Source: Myrica gale | Lineage: Eukaryota > Streptophyta > Magnoliopsida > Fagales > Myricaceae | DNA: 64,000 bases | Direction of reading: 5' to 3' | Assembly: GCA_963930655.1 (NCBI GenBank) | Contig: OZ005609.1 | Span: 15,077,001 to 15,141,000, forward strand | Shown here: piece after piece, positions 38,701 through 49,431 of the stretch | Layout of the letters: every line of letters starts with the position of its first letter | How positions within the stretch are numbered: the first letter of the stretch is position 1 | Translations under genes and position numbers: made by a program | The notes under the pieces: model-generated | The model's database searches: none | The model's input: the letters and a program-made list of their open reading frames with translations, nothing else | What the model was told of the DNA's origin: nothing

Positions 38701-40727
38701 TTTCTCAGTGGCAACCTTCATATGGTTAAGCATCAAAAGACCAAGGCTTATATGAGTACAGGTAATCAAGCAATACATGACAAATATCTCGAATAATGTA
38801 ATATATTCAAATTTTCTAGTCCATGGCAAGATGATATTACAGACCATATAATGGAATAATCTTCTATGAACTATCAATTCACTTGCAACAGGTCTAACTA
38901 CTTCAATCAGGGTTGGATTATCGAACACAACCTTAAGAATGTCAATTGTCTCAATTCCATACATACCCATCCACCCATAAGCATAAAAAAATTTCTTTCC
39001 TCAGTTAGGGCCAGAGACCAGGGTATTGAGGGTGGTAACTGACATGTCTAGTTGCTTCCCATTCACATGACTGATGGCATCCTCAGAATATTGAAAGTTT
39101 GCATAAACCAACTTCACCAAATAAACATAGCAATCCACTTTCAAATTTATAAACAACCAGCAATAACTTTTCTACTTCGAAAATCTTGCACAAATCAATT
39201 TTTAAAAAGCCCTGACCTGTAGATGTAGGCCTCTGTAGAAGGATCGGGTTTCTAAGTGTTTTCCCTTTTTTCCGTCCTCTAGAACTGGCAAATGATGGTG
39301 ACTGGCGAGCAGAACTCTTGGAGCGGCTGGAAGACATCTCGGCAGAGGCTGGGTTAGGAGATTGAAGGCTTTCGGCAATGGATTTTTCGAAGAAGGCAGC
39401 GGATAAATGGACTTTGTGAGAGAGAGGGTGATTGGTGTCGTTTATGAGAGAAAATAGATTATGTGAGATGAAATAAGTAGAAAGTGCTGACCCCTTTGCC
39501 CTAAAGAGTATTAATAAGACACACGTGCCCTTCATTTTAAAAACAGAGTACTCGAAAGATGTGTCGACACATGGGCTCAATGTGTCGGCACATTGCACAT
39601 GTTCCCGAATGCATTTTAAGAAAGCTCTCGGAAGAGAAGCTTATGTGTTGACTCATTAATTTATAGTGTCGACACATACTTCCTTAGAGAAGACATCCAT
39701 GAAAACCAGAAGTGTTGACACTTGTTTTACCAAGTGTTAACGCATGTCATGCAAAGAAGAGTACATATACAATAATTTCTCAAAGAATCAAAGGAAATCT
39801 AGAGTTTGGAAGATGTGAGCACAAACCTTTTTGGCAGATGCGGTTTTCCCTCTTCTTCAAAGCATTTTTTTCTCTCTAGAAGTTAAAGCAAAGAGTGATT
39901 GCAAGTGTGTTCCCTTTTCTTCAAGAAACTTCTCTTCCTTTGAAAGCTAAGTTGTCAATGACGAGCAAGAGGAGAATATTTGATAATGAAAGCTCCGGAC
40001 TTGAAGGAATCAACAAATTGATTTATTTGGCTCTTGTTTTTTTTTTCCTCTCTAGATGTTGCTATGATGATCGAGCTCTCTCTTCTCTCTCTCTCCATCT
40101 CGTTCTTCTTATAGCTCTTAGGTACTCAACGGTCATAAAGGGTCTTCTTGTAAAGTTTGAATGCTGTTGGAGGTCATTTGAGACCATTTGGAGACTTTTT
40201 GGATCATTTGGCGTCACTCTAGGGAAACTGCAAATTCGCACTATGTGTCGACACCATGTTTTCATTTCTCGGGAGACAGTACAATGTGTCGACACATTGG
40301 ATACTTAGTCTGAAAATGTTGTCGAAAATAAAATTTTGCATTCTGGAGTTGGGCTCTCAAGTGTAAGTGCAATGTGTCGACACTTAGTCTTTAATGTGTC
40401 AACACCATGAATTCAGCATTCTGAAGTAAGTGCAATATGTCGATACCATCACTCAATATGTCGATACTTATAAGTGCTTGAGAGTTTTTCAGCAACTTGA
40501 AAGTGTTCAATCCATTCCAAAACTTCTTTAAATACCTACAATGTGAAAAATTGATTTTATTAACTTATGTAAAGGTGTTTAAGTGCACTTAGAAAAGTAT
40601 TTGTGAGAAAATCTCAATCTTTTGAAATATATCTTAGAAAATAGTTGATTGACAAAGTAAAATCTAAAGTTTTCAATAACTTAGAAGCTTTTGTTATCGT
40701 CAAAATTAAATATGGTTTGTTTTACGA
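35722..40727 (-). mobile_element. Non-autonomous LTR retrotransposon, broken fossil
   Basis: Direct copies at about 36297-37240 and 39787-40727 agree at roughly 90% by eye. The left copy continues upstream to about 35722 with text typical of plant LTRs, and on the right ends at CTAACA (37252) followed by a polypurine tract (AAAAAGGGGGAGAT on the minus strand). The element therefore reads on the minus strand. The interior (37253-39786) holds minus-strand frames at 39598-39083 (Ser/Arg-rich start MSSSRSKSSARQ), 38970-38572 (resembling the 'putative plant transposon protein' domain of such elements) and 38414-38025 (coiled-coil-like). There is no RT or integrase. The right LTR is incomplete and the coding parts are broken in several places. 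It is older than the element at 25 kb. Confidence 0.7.
36740..40470. repeat. Clusters of degenerate TGTCGACA palindrome words
   Basis: Words close to ATGTGTCGACAC recur about six times at 36755-36990, about six times at 39555-39745 and about six times at 40240-40470, with variants such as TGTCGGCACATT and TGTTAACACC. The spacing is irregular, 15-70 bases. The clusters lie in the LTR copies and next to the right one. Confidence 0.7.
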
Positions 40728-41239
40728 AAGGGTTGACACACCTGAATCTCAACCTGACCGTTCATTATATAGAATCAATATTAAATCGAGTCATGATGTG
40801 CGATTGAAATCGAAGACAGAGCGAGCAAGTGCTCTCCAATAGTTCAGGTCAAACTTCAATCTGGACCGTCCAAGGCCAGCTCATTCACTACATTGTGTGG
40901 TCCTCAAAGGATCCAGCAATTCTTGCCGAACCTAATAAAGCCTACCAAATTATTCTGATATAACAAACAAAAAAATGAGAAGGGAGAAGAAATATAGGGA
41001 AGGCGAATATCAGCTGAGTCCTCTTACACTGCCCAACACTCTCTCTCTCATCTACCTCTTCTTTCTCTGGCACCAATCCCAAATGTACTGCTCATCTCCT
41101 AACTCGTCATCAAGATCCTGCCAAAACCCAGCTGTACAATGACGTAGAAATCACATTCTTGCATTGATTTCTCTCTATATCTCTCTATCCCTACCTGTAT
41201 TTCTATTCTAATTTTATTGGGGCTGAGAGTATTATTTGA
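40728..41239 (+). promoter_or_regulatory. GUN1 upstream region and leader
   Basis: From about 41020 the plus strand is rich in CT tracts (CTCTCTCTCTC) up to the ATG at 41240, as is common in plant leaders. No strong TATA box was seen at a fitting distance. The retroelement ends at about 40727, so only about 500 bases separate it from the GUN1 start. Confidence 0.4.
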
Positions 41240-44200
41240 ATGGCTTCGACGCCACCGCAGTGTTCGATCACGGCCACGAAGCCGTACCAAAACCACCAGC
41301 AGCTTAAGAACCATCGCCAAAGCCACCACCAAAACCGCCCCTATTGGACAAGTACCGCCGCCGCCGGTTCTGCTACCACGTACAAAGTCTCTCTCACAAA
41401 CCCTATACCTTTACCTTCACCGTCGTCTCGCAATGCTCCAAAATCCTGTGCTACCGCCGGCCAGAACCCCAGCATTTCCTCTCTCTGCACCCAGAAATCC
41501 GAGTTCTCCGTCGACTTCTCGGGCCGTCGATCCACCCGCTTCGTCTCCAAGATGCATCTGGGTAGGCCCAGATCCTCCTCCATGGGCTCCCGCCATACGT
41601 CCTTGGCCGAGGAGGCTCTCCTGCAATTAATCCAATTAGGTAAGAAGGATGGTAAAGGCGTTGATCACGTGTTGCTTAATTTTGAGTCCAAGCTTTGTGG
41701 TTCCGATGACTATACTTTCTTGCTTAGAGAGCTAGGTAATAGAGGGGAGTTTTGGAAGGCAATTCGGTGTTTCGAATTCGCTGTGAGAAGAGAGAGAAAA
41801 AGGAATGAGCAGGGGAAATTGGCAAGTTCTATGATAAGTATTCTTGGTAGGCTAGGAAAAGTTGAGCTTGCCAGAGACATTTTTATGATGGCAAGGAATG
41901 ACGGGTATGGCAATACTGTTTATGCGTTTTCAGCTTTAATTAGTGCGTATGGGCGAAGTGGGTATTGCGACGATGCTATAATGGTTTTTGAGTCTATGAA
42001 AAACTCGGGCTTGTTACCGAATTTAGTTACTTATAATGCTGTGATTGATGCCTGTGGAAAAGGGGGTGTGGAGTTTAAGAGGGTTGTGGAGATTTTCAAT
42101 GAGATGTTGAGAAATGGGGTGCAGCCTGATCGAATTACCTATAATTCGCTTCTTGCAGTTTGTAGTAGAGGGGGTTTGTGGGAGGCAGCTCGGAATTTGG
42201 TTAGTGAGATGGGAGAAGGAGGGATTGAACAAGATATAATTACATATAATACCCTTTTGGATGCAGTTTGTAAAGGTGGGCAGATGGATTTGGCTTATGA
42301 GATAATGTTGGAGATGCCAGCAAAGAATATCTTGCCTAATGTGGTGACCTATAGTACTATGGTCGATGGGTATGCTAAGGCCAGTCGATTGGAAGAGGCT
42401 CTGGGTTTATTTAATGAAATGAAGTTTTTGGCTATTCGTTTAGATAGAGTTTCATATAATACTTTGCTTTCTATTTATGCGAAGCTTGGTAGGTTTGAGG
42501 AGGCTATGAATGTTTGCAGGGAGATGGAGAATTGTGGGATAAAGAAGGATGTTGTAACTTATAATGCTCTTATGGGCGGGTATGGGAAGCAGGGAAAGTA
42601 TGATGAAGTTAGAAAAATATTTGAGAAGATGAAAGCAGAACATGTATCTCCTAATTTGTTAACTTATTCAACATTGATTGACGTGTTCTCGAAAGGTGGT
42701 TTGTACCGGGAGGCAATGGAGGTCTTTAGAGAGTTTAAGCAGGCGGGGTTGAAAGCTGATGTTGTTCTTTATAGTGCACTAATAGATGCTCTGTGCAAAA
42801 ATGGGTTGGTGGAGTCTGCTGTTTCTTTGCTTGATGAGATGACCAAGGAAGGGATTAGGCCGAATGTTGTTACTTACAATTCCATTATTGATGCCTTTGG
42901 TCGGTCTGCAGCTGCAGAATGTCTAGTTGAAACTGCTGCAGGAGCCAGCGAGCAGCATATTGAATCTCCATCTCCTACGGTTATTGAGGATGCCATTGAA
43001 TTGGAGGTGGAAGTCAGGGAGGATAATCAGATAATCAAGATATTCAGGCAGCTGGCTGCTGAGAAATCAGGTCACATGAGGAAAGATAAGTGGGTCAGGC
43101 AAGAGATCTTGTGCGTCTTGGGAGTCTTTCAGAAGATGCACCAACTAGAAATTAAGCCAAATGTTGTCACCTTTTCGGCAATATTAAATGCTTGCAGGTA
43201 TTTTTTTTCCAGATGCTTTCAGCATCTTCATGAATATGTTACTGGCATAAGTATGAACGAAGCAAATTTTATAATTTATGCAACTAAATGTACAATGTAT
43301 TAAGCTTCATTTTTCTTAAACCTCTGATACTGGTTCTTTAGAACAAAAATGATATGATAAACATGAGTATAAAAAATCTATGTAAAATTAATAAACTAGA
43401 CTACCCCCGCAAAATTGTATTTTAGTTTTTCAAAAAAGGTTTTGCGGCTCATTCTAATTTTTAAGAAGTTGTATGGCCATGTCCTAGTTGTGGATCTTTT
43501 TATTACTGTCTATCACTGGCGCGTTAAATGCTAATTGACAACTTGGCTTCATATTTATTCTGTGATGGTTAAGCTACACATGACTGCTATAAGTGGGTCT
43601 TGAACTTCGGTATGTTGGAGTTTCAACTGTATGCAACTACATCACTTTAGCAGCAATACAACTTCTTGTACATCTGAGTGCAAGAACATTTAAAAGTAGG
43701 ATTTGTGTAGCACATTATTGGGATGAATTCTAGGACCTAAGGTGTATGACATGAAGCAAAAGGGAAAAAGAAAAGACAAGCACCAAGCTCAACTAAATTT
43801 TCGAGCACGCATGTTAGATGTAGATTTTGACTTGCATTGTGCTCATTTGCTGCTTGTGAGTCTAGAAAGTAGTAGCTAGATAAATGGATGAAGCTGGAGA
43901 AATATATCCTTCATCTCAAGAACGAGCGGATGAAAACTGATCCCCTATTTCTCTGGGTAGGCCAAGGGGAAAATTGCCGAGGGAGTTAAAACCTTTGGTG
44001 AGTTTTGTGAATTATGAAGGGAGTGCTTCTGGCTTTAGGAGTAGTAGGAAGGTGGGGAAAAATTTAAATATTTCTCTATGAAGCCTAGGATTATTAGTTG
44101 GAATGTGAGGGGGTTGAATGATAGAGTAAAATGTAAAAGTGCGAGAAATCTCTTAAGAGGTTGGTAGGGGGACTTAATTTTTCTTCAAGAGACTAAGGTA

Positions 44201-46649
44201 GTGGCTGTGTCTCGTGCCTTGGTGAGAAGGTTGTGGGGTGGGCCTCATGTGAAAGGGTGTTTTTTGGAGGCGGAGGGTGCGTCGAGTGGCATTTTGTGTC
44301 TTTGGGACTCTCGTATTTTGGAGTTGGTGGAGTCTTGTGTTGTACTTTTTTTTGTATCTTTGATTTTCATGAATGTTGAAGATGGTGTCTAGTGGATCTT
44401 TTCGGGAGTTTATGGCCCTAATGATGATTATAATAGGAGGATTTTGTGGGATGAGTTAGTGGAGGTTTTTTAGTTGATGGAATTTACCTTGATGTATTGG
44501 AGGGGACTTCACTGTGACTCAGTTCCCTAGCGAGCGATCAGGTGTCGGAGGTTTGAGGAGTGCCATGTTGGAGTTTTCAGAGTTTTTCTGATCTTGGGTT
44601 GTTTGATCTTGAGATGACTGACTGGTGGTTTGTTCACCTGGTCGAATGGTAGATCGTCAGTCTTGGTTGATGATTGATCGGTTTCTTGTTAGTTCGGATT
44701 GGGAGGCGATATACCCGAAGCTTATTCAGAGATGTTTGTCTCGGTTGTTCTCTGACCACTTCCTGATCTTGTTGGAAAGTGGTAGGTTTAGGGGTGTTAA
44801 GAGGCCTTTCCATTTTGAAAATAGGAGGCTTAGAGTGGATGAGTTTGTGGATTTGGTTATGGAGTGGTGGCAAGGTTTCGATTTTAGGGGATCACCGAAC
44901 TTTGTGCTTAATTCGAAGATGAAGGCGTTAAAACAAAATCTTAAGGTATGGAATCAGCATGTTTTGGGTGCCCAAGTGTTCGGAAGTCGGCCTTATTGAG
45001 TGAGCTTGTTTTGCTTGATGTTTTGGATGAGGAGGGTAACCGTAATGAGGAGGGTATAGATAGGAGGTTGGAGGTCTCTGAACTATATTATTATTTTGGA
45101 GGAGGTTAGCTGTAGGCATAAGTCTAGGGCTCTTTGGCGTATGGAAGGCGATTGCTTCTCCAAGTTCTTCCACTGTATTGCTAGTAGCTTGACATGGCTT
45201 AGTATGTGATTGGTGCTATCTTTGTCGCGGTGATGGAGAGTCTGCGGACCATGTGCTTCTTTATTGTTCTTTGGTGCGAGGGCTTTGGAATCATGTTTTA
45301 AGTATGACGAACTTTCATCGGGTTATGCCTAAGAAGGTGGTGGATGTGTTGTGGAGCTAGAATATGAAGCTTTCTAATTTGTTGGCTAATGCTATTTGAA
45401 GAATGATTATATCGTGCATTTGGCGGTGTATTTGGAGCGAGCGCAATAATAGATGTTTTGAAGATGTTTCTTTGTCTTTGGTGAAGTTGCAAGGGTTTGT
45501 GTTTCTTTCGCTCTTTAGTTGGGCTAATGCGGTGTTAGGTTGCCCTTTTGTTGATTTTTATGATTTTCGTAGTTTTGTTGCTTGTTTGAACTAAGCGTTT
45601 TCGGTATAATCTCATGTATTGTTTTCGCTTTTTCTAATAAGAATGACTTGTAAAAAAAATAATTTAACTCTCCCTGAATACATTTGGGCACTCATGTATG
45701 CAAATTTTGCTCTTGGATGCAGCCGGTGTAATTCGTTTGAAGATGCCTCAATGTTATTGGAGGAACTTAGGTTGTTTGATAATCAGGTGTATGGTGTGGC
45801 CCATGGACTTCTTATGGGCTACAGGGAAAATGTATGGCTTAAAGCTCAGTCTCTGTTTGACGAAGTCAATCTGATGGACTCTTCAACAGCATCTGCTTTT
45901 TATAATGCCCTGACTGATATGCTATGGCACTTTGGTCAGGTAAGTTTTAATCATTGATGTAGTCTTTCTCCCTGTTCTTTCCAGCCGTGGTGGTGACTTT
46001 TCATATGCGGATACTTGCTCAGATAGATCATGCTTGTACAAGGGTTGCTTATTTATTGAGCAGAACTGTCATTCTCCTAACTCCATCATGTCGTTGGGTT
46101 TGGTGTAATCAGAAGAAAGGAGCCCAGCTGGTTGTCCTTGAAGGGAAGCGCCGGAATGTATGGGAGAGTGTTTGGTCTGATTCTTGCTTGGACTTGCATC
46201 TAATGTCTTCTGGGGCAGCACGGGCAATGGTTCATGCATGGCTGCTCAATATACGAGCGGTTGTGTTTGAGGGCCGTGAATTGCCAAAGCTACTAAGGTG
46301 TGGATTTATCTAACTCTATGGTTTTTTTGTTACTATTATGTAACATGTTATGATTAAACAGTTATATCGTATGCACTCTGACAGCATTTTGACGGGATGG
46401 GGTAAACACAGCAAAGTAGTTGGTGACGGTACACTCAGACGGGCCATTGAGGCACTCCTCACTGGGATGTGTGCACCCTTTCGGGTTGCTAATTGTAACG
46501 TAGGTAGGTTTATATCAACAGGATCTGTGGTGGCTGCCTGGTTAAAGGAATCTGGCACTTTGAAGGTGCTTGTACTTCATGATGATAGAATACATCCTGA
46601 AAGTGCTAATTTGGATAAAATCGCCAACTTACAAGCAATTCCCTTGTAG
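41240..46649 (+). CDS. GUN1: GUN1: chloroplast PPR-SMR protein of plastid retrograde signalling
   Basis: Exons: 41240-43197, 45723-45939, 46113-46297, 46385-46649, all with GT/AG ends and consistent phase. They total 2,625 bases, 874 residues (Arabidopsis GUN1: 918). The start MASTPP is shared with Arabidopsis. Residues 1 to about 110 are Ser/Thr/basic, fitting a plastid transit peptide, followed by [14 protein letters not shown], conserved in GUN1. About ten P-type pentatricopeptide repeats run from about 190 to 580 ([47 protein letters not shown]). A weaker helical stretch with further PPR-like units follows ([15 protein letters not shown]). The SMR domain lies at about 750-840 ([42 protein letters not shown]). 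Known for the family: it integrates plastid translation, import and tetrapyrrole signals and represses nuclear photosynthesis genes; the protein is short-lived. Intron 1 (2.5 kb) holds a LINE remnant. Exon 3 has an exact second copy at 49216-49400. Confidence 0.97.
43930..45655 (+). mobile_element. L1-type LINE remnant in GUN1 intron 1
   Basis: The end of ORF1 ([16 protein letters not shown]) is followed at 44080 by an ORF2 start [15 protein letters not shown], an endonuclease with FLQETK and [15 protein letters not shown], and then a jump near 45195 straight to the zf-RVT tract ([19 protein letters not shown]). The 3' tail ends with an A-run at about 45646-45654. Most of the RT is deleted and stops are common. 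Sequence and order match the LINE in NOMO intron 2 closely, so both belong to one family, but this copy lies in the sense orientation and is not inverted. Confidence 0.85.
45987..46330 (+). repeat. GUN1 segment duplicated at 49090-49431
   Basis: The 3' part of GUN1 intron 2, all of exon 3 (46113-46297) and the start of intron 3 recur 3,103 bases downstream with no difference seen up to 46317. Agreement continues after a 2-base gap to about 46330. Confidence 0.95.
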
Positions 46650-48540
46650 CTGTGTTCCTCTTTCTTTTATGCCCCAAAACATATTTATACACTATAAATT
46701 TGTGTTAGTCATGATGAATTAGAGAAAACTCTCTCTCTATCTCTCTCTGTCTCACACGCACATCCCCCGTCTTTAGCTTTGTATTCTTAACTTGCAATTA
46801 TGCAATGTGTTCAGGGGTACCATAATACACTTATTGAAGGCACCAAACATAGAAGTCAGACGTGTAAGTTTGAGTTCGAACAATTGGGAGTACAGTGTAT
46901 ACATAAAAGATCCCGGAGACAAATAAGAGGACTTTGAACACTTGTGCTTTGTTCACCCAAATATTCGGGATTAAAAGACACATGTTTCGAACTTATATAT
47001 CAGCTTGTCTGAAAAATGGGTAAATTTTTCCACAAGAACAATTCTCTTGTCAAAGATGGCATATGGCACTCAGATAATATTATAATTTTGTACAATATTG
47101 AGTCTACACCATGGTTACAGGCCGACTTTCCCTTCTCCCGGACTAACGCAAACTTGTATCGAGATGGATTGTGTGAATCTTCCTTCAGACTCTTTTCTTC
47201 CAGCGTAACTCTGATCATTCTCTCTTGGGTCCTCGGAGGGTGGAAATTTTGGGTGTTGGAGTTTGGAAAATATTGTAAAGTAAAAAAATGTTATGGGAGT
47301 TGGTGAAAAAGTGAAGAGAGAGAAGATTTTTAATAAGTATTATAATAATAACAAATTATGTGGTGAATTTTTTATGATTAAACCCAAATATTTGAGCCCA
47401 AATATTTGGGCTCTAAACATCCCCGTAATATAATGGCACACCGATCTTGCCAAATGGGCTGATTCTTCATCTTCTTTTGGTTTTATTAGTTTAGCTTCTG
47501 AGCATGTTTGAGACCCCAAATATTTGGGGTCTCAACAAATCGAACAAACCAAACAAACTCCAAAATTTTTAACTTTTACACCTACACACTTCACCTTTCA
47601 CAAACCCCAATAAATCTCAATAAAGTAAAGATTTCCAAAATTTCGGGAATATTCCCCAATTTTTTGGCAAACAAACATCCCCAGCTATTCCTGCTTTCAT
47701 TCTTGAAAGTGGTGATGGTTTTTTTTTAAAAAAAAAAATCCTTAATACATCTACTCAAGAAAAAAAAAATATTCAGACTCCAAGCTCACTTTCCCTCAAG
47801 GGAAATAATTTTTCATCACTATCTGAGTCAAAGTTTGCATTAATTATTTTTAATATGACAATTAGTTTTTGAATTCGTAAGTGAAGTATTTTTACCTGTT
47901 AACATATAGCTTCCCAAAATTTTAATTAATTATTTGTCTTTCGCCGCTGGACTGATCCTTGGCTCGGGGACTAGTTATATACCGTAACCCAAACTTGGTT
48001 AATAACTTGTGTTTGACAATACAGCTCTTAAGAGTCCAAGTTCTCCTTTGAGATCAACAGTCTTTCGACTGCGAACTCATACGTACCTACCACGACATGA
48101 CATAAGTGAGAGATATAGTGTGGTATGAAGTAGGAGAACTTACATGGCTATAGGCTACTGGAATGTAATCCTCAAGTGCGACAAGGTGACTAGAACCATC
48201 GCGTACTTTAATAGTGGGCGGGAATCTTTTATCTAGTGATCCGCGAGCTGACCCTGATTTAGAGAAGAAACATGCCATAAGAACCTGGGCACAATGCAAA
48301 AGCGTGCGAGTGTTTTTCTCTAAGTGCTACATATATCTACTTCTACTGACACGTAGTTTTGTAATGAAAATGACTCCTTGGCGGCAGATCATGCAGTGAG
48401 ACGGTTGAGTGAGTGGTACTCGTAGTGCAATTACAGGTTACACCGGAGCCCGAATATTGGGCAACACATGTAGAAGTTTCAGGTCATCCTTGTGCTTTGG
48501 AACTGTGTCAGTGCTACTGATCTGTTACTAACTCGCTGTC
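46650..48540. other. Intergenic DNA between GUN1 and the glycine-rich gene
   Basis: It holds the GUN1 3' UTR with a CTCTCT tract at about 46730-46750, a MITE-like region at about 47220-47430 (inverted words CCCAAATATTTGGGC), the MITE at 47508-47685, and about 800 bases upstream of the glycine-rich gene. A 70-codon minus-strand frame at 48087-48299 is not recognised and is probably chance. Confidence 0.5.
47508..47685. mobile_element. MITE, second copy of the 29576-29757 family
   Basis: The right end reads GGCAAACAAACATCCCC. The interior shares ACTTTTACACCTACACACTTCA and CACAAACCCCAATAAA with the copy at 29.6 kb. The left end carries a perfect palindrome GAGACCCCAAATATTTGGGGTCTC. Confidence 0.55.
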
Positions 48541-48542
48541 AA

Positions 48543-48550
48543 TATAAATA
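48543..48550 (+). promoter_or_regulatory. TATA box of the glycine-rich protein gene
   Basis: TATAAATA lies 101 bases before the ATG at 48651, which would leave a leader of about 70 bases. Confidence 0.6.
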
Positions 48551-48650
48551 CCATACCTGCTGGACGAGAGAATTGCGTGCGCTTCAAATATTTCAATCGT
48601 ATTTGCTACTTCAAATAATTACTTCGATCTTTTTGCGTGTGAGAGAGAAC

Positions 48651-49211
48651 ATGGGGAAGTATGTGGAAAATGCCGTGGTTTTGGCATTGGCGTTACTGAT
48701 GGTGATGATAGCAGGGGAGATATTAGAGGGGCGAAAAAATGAGAATTGTCATGGTGGCGGAAGTGTCAGGGGAGGTGCAGGTGCAGGTGGTAGTGTAGGT
48801 GTAGGTGGAGGTATTGGAGGAAGCACAGGTCGTGCTGGCCTTGGAAGTGTTGGGGGAGGTGTAGGTGCAGGTGGTGGTGGTAGTGTTGGTGGTGGCATAG
48901 GCACAGGTGGTGGTGTTGGAGGTGCAGGTGCGAATGGTGGTGTTGGGGGTAGCATTGGTGTAGGTGGAGGTGGAGGCACTGGGGGTAATGTAGGTGGCGA
49001 TGGCAGTGGTGGTGTAGGGGGAGGTGCAGTTGGTGCTGTAGGCGGTAATGTTGGTGGAGGTATTGTAGGTGCTGGTAGTGGTGCCAGCGGTGGTGGTGAC
49101 TTTTCATATGCGGATACTTGCTCAGATAGATCATGCTTGTACAAGGGTTGCTTATTTATTGAGCAGAACTGTCATTCTCCTAACTCCATCATGTCGTTGG
49201 GTTTGGTGTAA
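48651..49211 (+). CDS. Secreted glycine-rich protein, C-terminus replaced by GUN1-intron sequence
   Basis: The 186-residue frame begins [27 protein letters not shown], a clear signal peptide. It is followed by [10 protein letters not shown] and about 120 residues of GG(V/I/S/A/T)G repeats typical of plant cell-wall glycine-rich proteins. A clean TATA box lies upstream. The repeat runs to about 49089. From there the DNA is identical to GUN1 intron 2, and the frame continues for about 38 residues ([18 protein letters not shown]..., four cysteines in 19 residues) to a TAA four bases before the GUN1 exon-3 copy. The tail is therefore probably acquired, not original. A plausible original end lies at 52821-52907. 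An upstream in-frame ATG at 48492 precedes the TATA box and is disregarded. The alternative is that the Cys-rich tail is original and GUN1 received it, but the copied GUN1 exon argues against this. Confidence 0.75.
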   Translation: MGKYVENAVVLALALLMVMIAGEILEGRKNENCHGGGSVRGGAGAGGSVGVGGGIGGSTGRAGLGSVGGGVGAGGGGSVGGGIGTGGGVGGAGANGGVGGSIGVGGGGGTGGNVGGDGSGGVGGGAVGAVGGNVGGGIVGAGSGASGGGDFSYADTCSDRSCLYKGCLFIEQNCHSPNSIMSLGLV

Positions 49212-49431
49212 TCAGAAGAAAGGAGCCCAGCTGGTTGTCCTTGAAGGGAAGCGCCGGAATGTATGGGAGAGTGTTTGGTCTGATTCTTGCTTGGACTTGC
49301 ATCTAATGTCTTCTGGGGCAGCACGGGCAATGGTTCATGCATGGCTGCTCAATATACGAGCGGTTGTGTTTGAGGGCCGTGAATTGCCAAAGCTACTAAG
49401 GTGTGGATTTATCTAACTCTGGTTTTTTTGT
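49090..49431 (+). pseudogene. Duplicate of GUN1 intron 2 end, exon 3 and intron 3 start
   Basis: Identical to 45987-46317 and near-identical to 46330. Exon 3 copy 49216-49400 keeps its open frame and both splice sites (ATCAG| and |GTGTGG) but has no other GUN1 exons next to it. Source and direction: exon 3 belongs to GUN1 in all plants I know, so the copy is here. Confidence 0.9.

Noticed and set aside
43198-43303. GUN1 ending at the in-frame stop 43303 (687-codon frame)
   Set aside because: Conservation stops at 43197 at a donor site and resumes in phase at 45723 through the SMR domain; 43198-43303 is intron.
45987-46313. 108-codon frame starting in GUN1 intron 2
   Set aside because: It is exon 3 extended backwards into the intron; conservation with Arabidopsis GUN1 begins at 46113.
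47000-47306. Overlapping frames of 72 and 96 codons between GUN1 and the glycine-rich gene
   Set aside because: No family resemblance, no codon bias or splice context; repeat-derived DNA adjoins them.
48749-49144. Proline-rich and His/Leu-rich minus-strand frames opposite the glycine-rich gene
   Set aside because: They are antisense readings of GGN codons; the plus frame has the signal peptide and TATA box.
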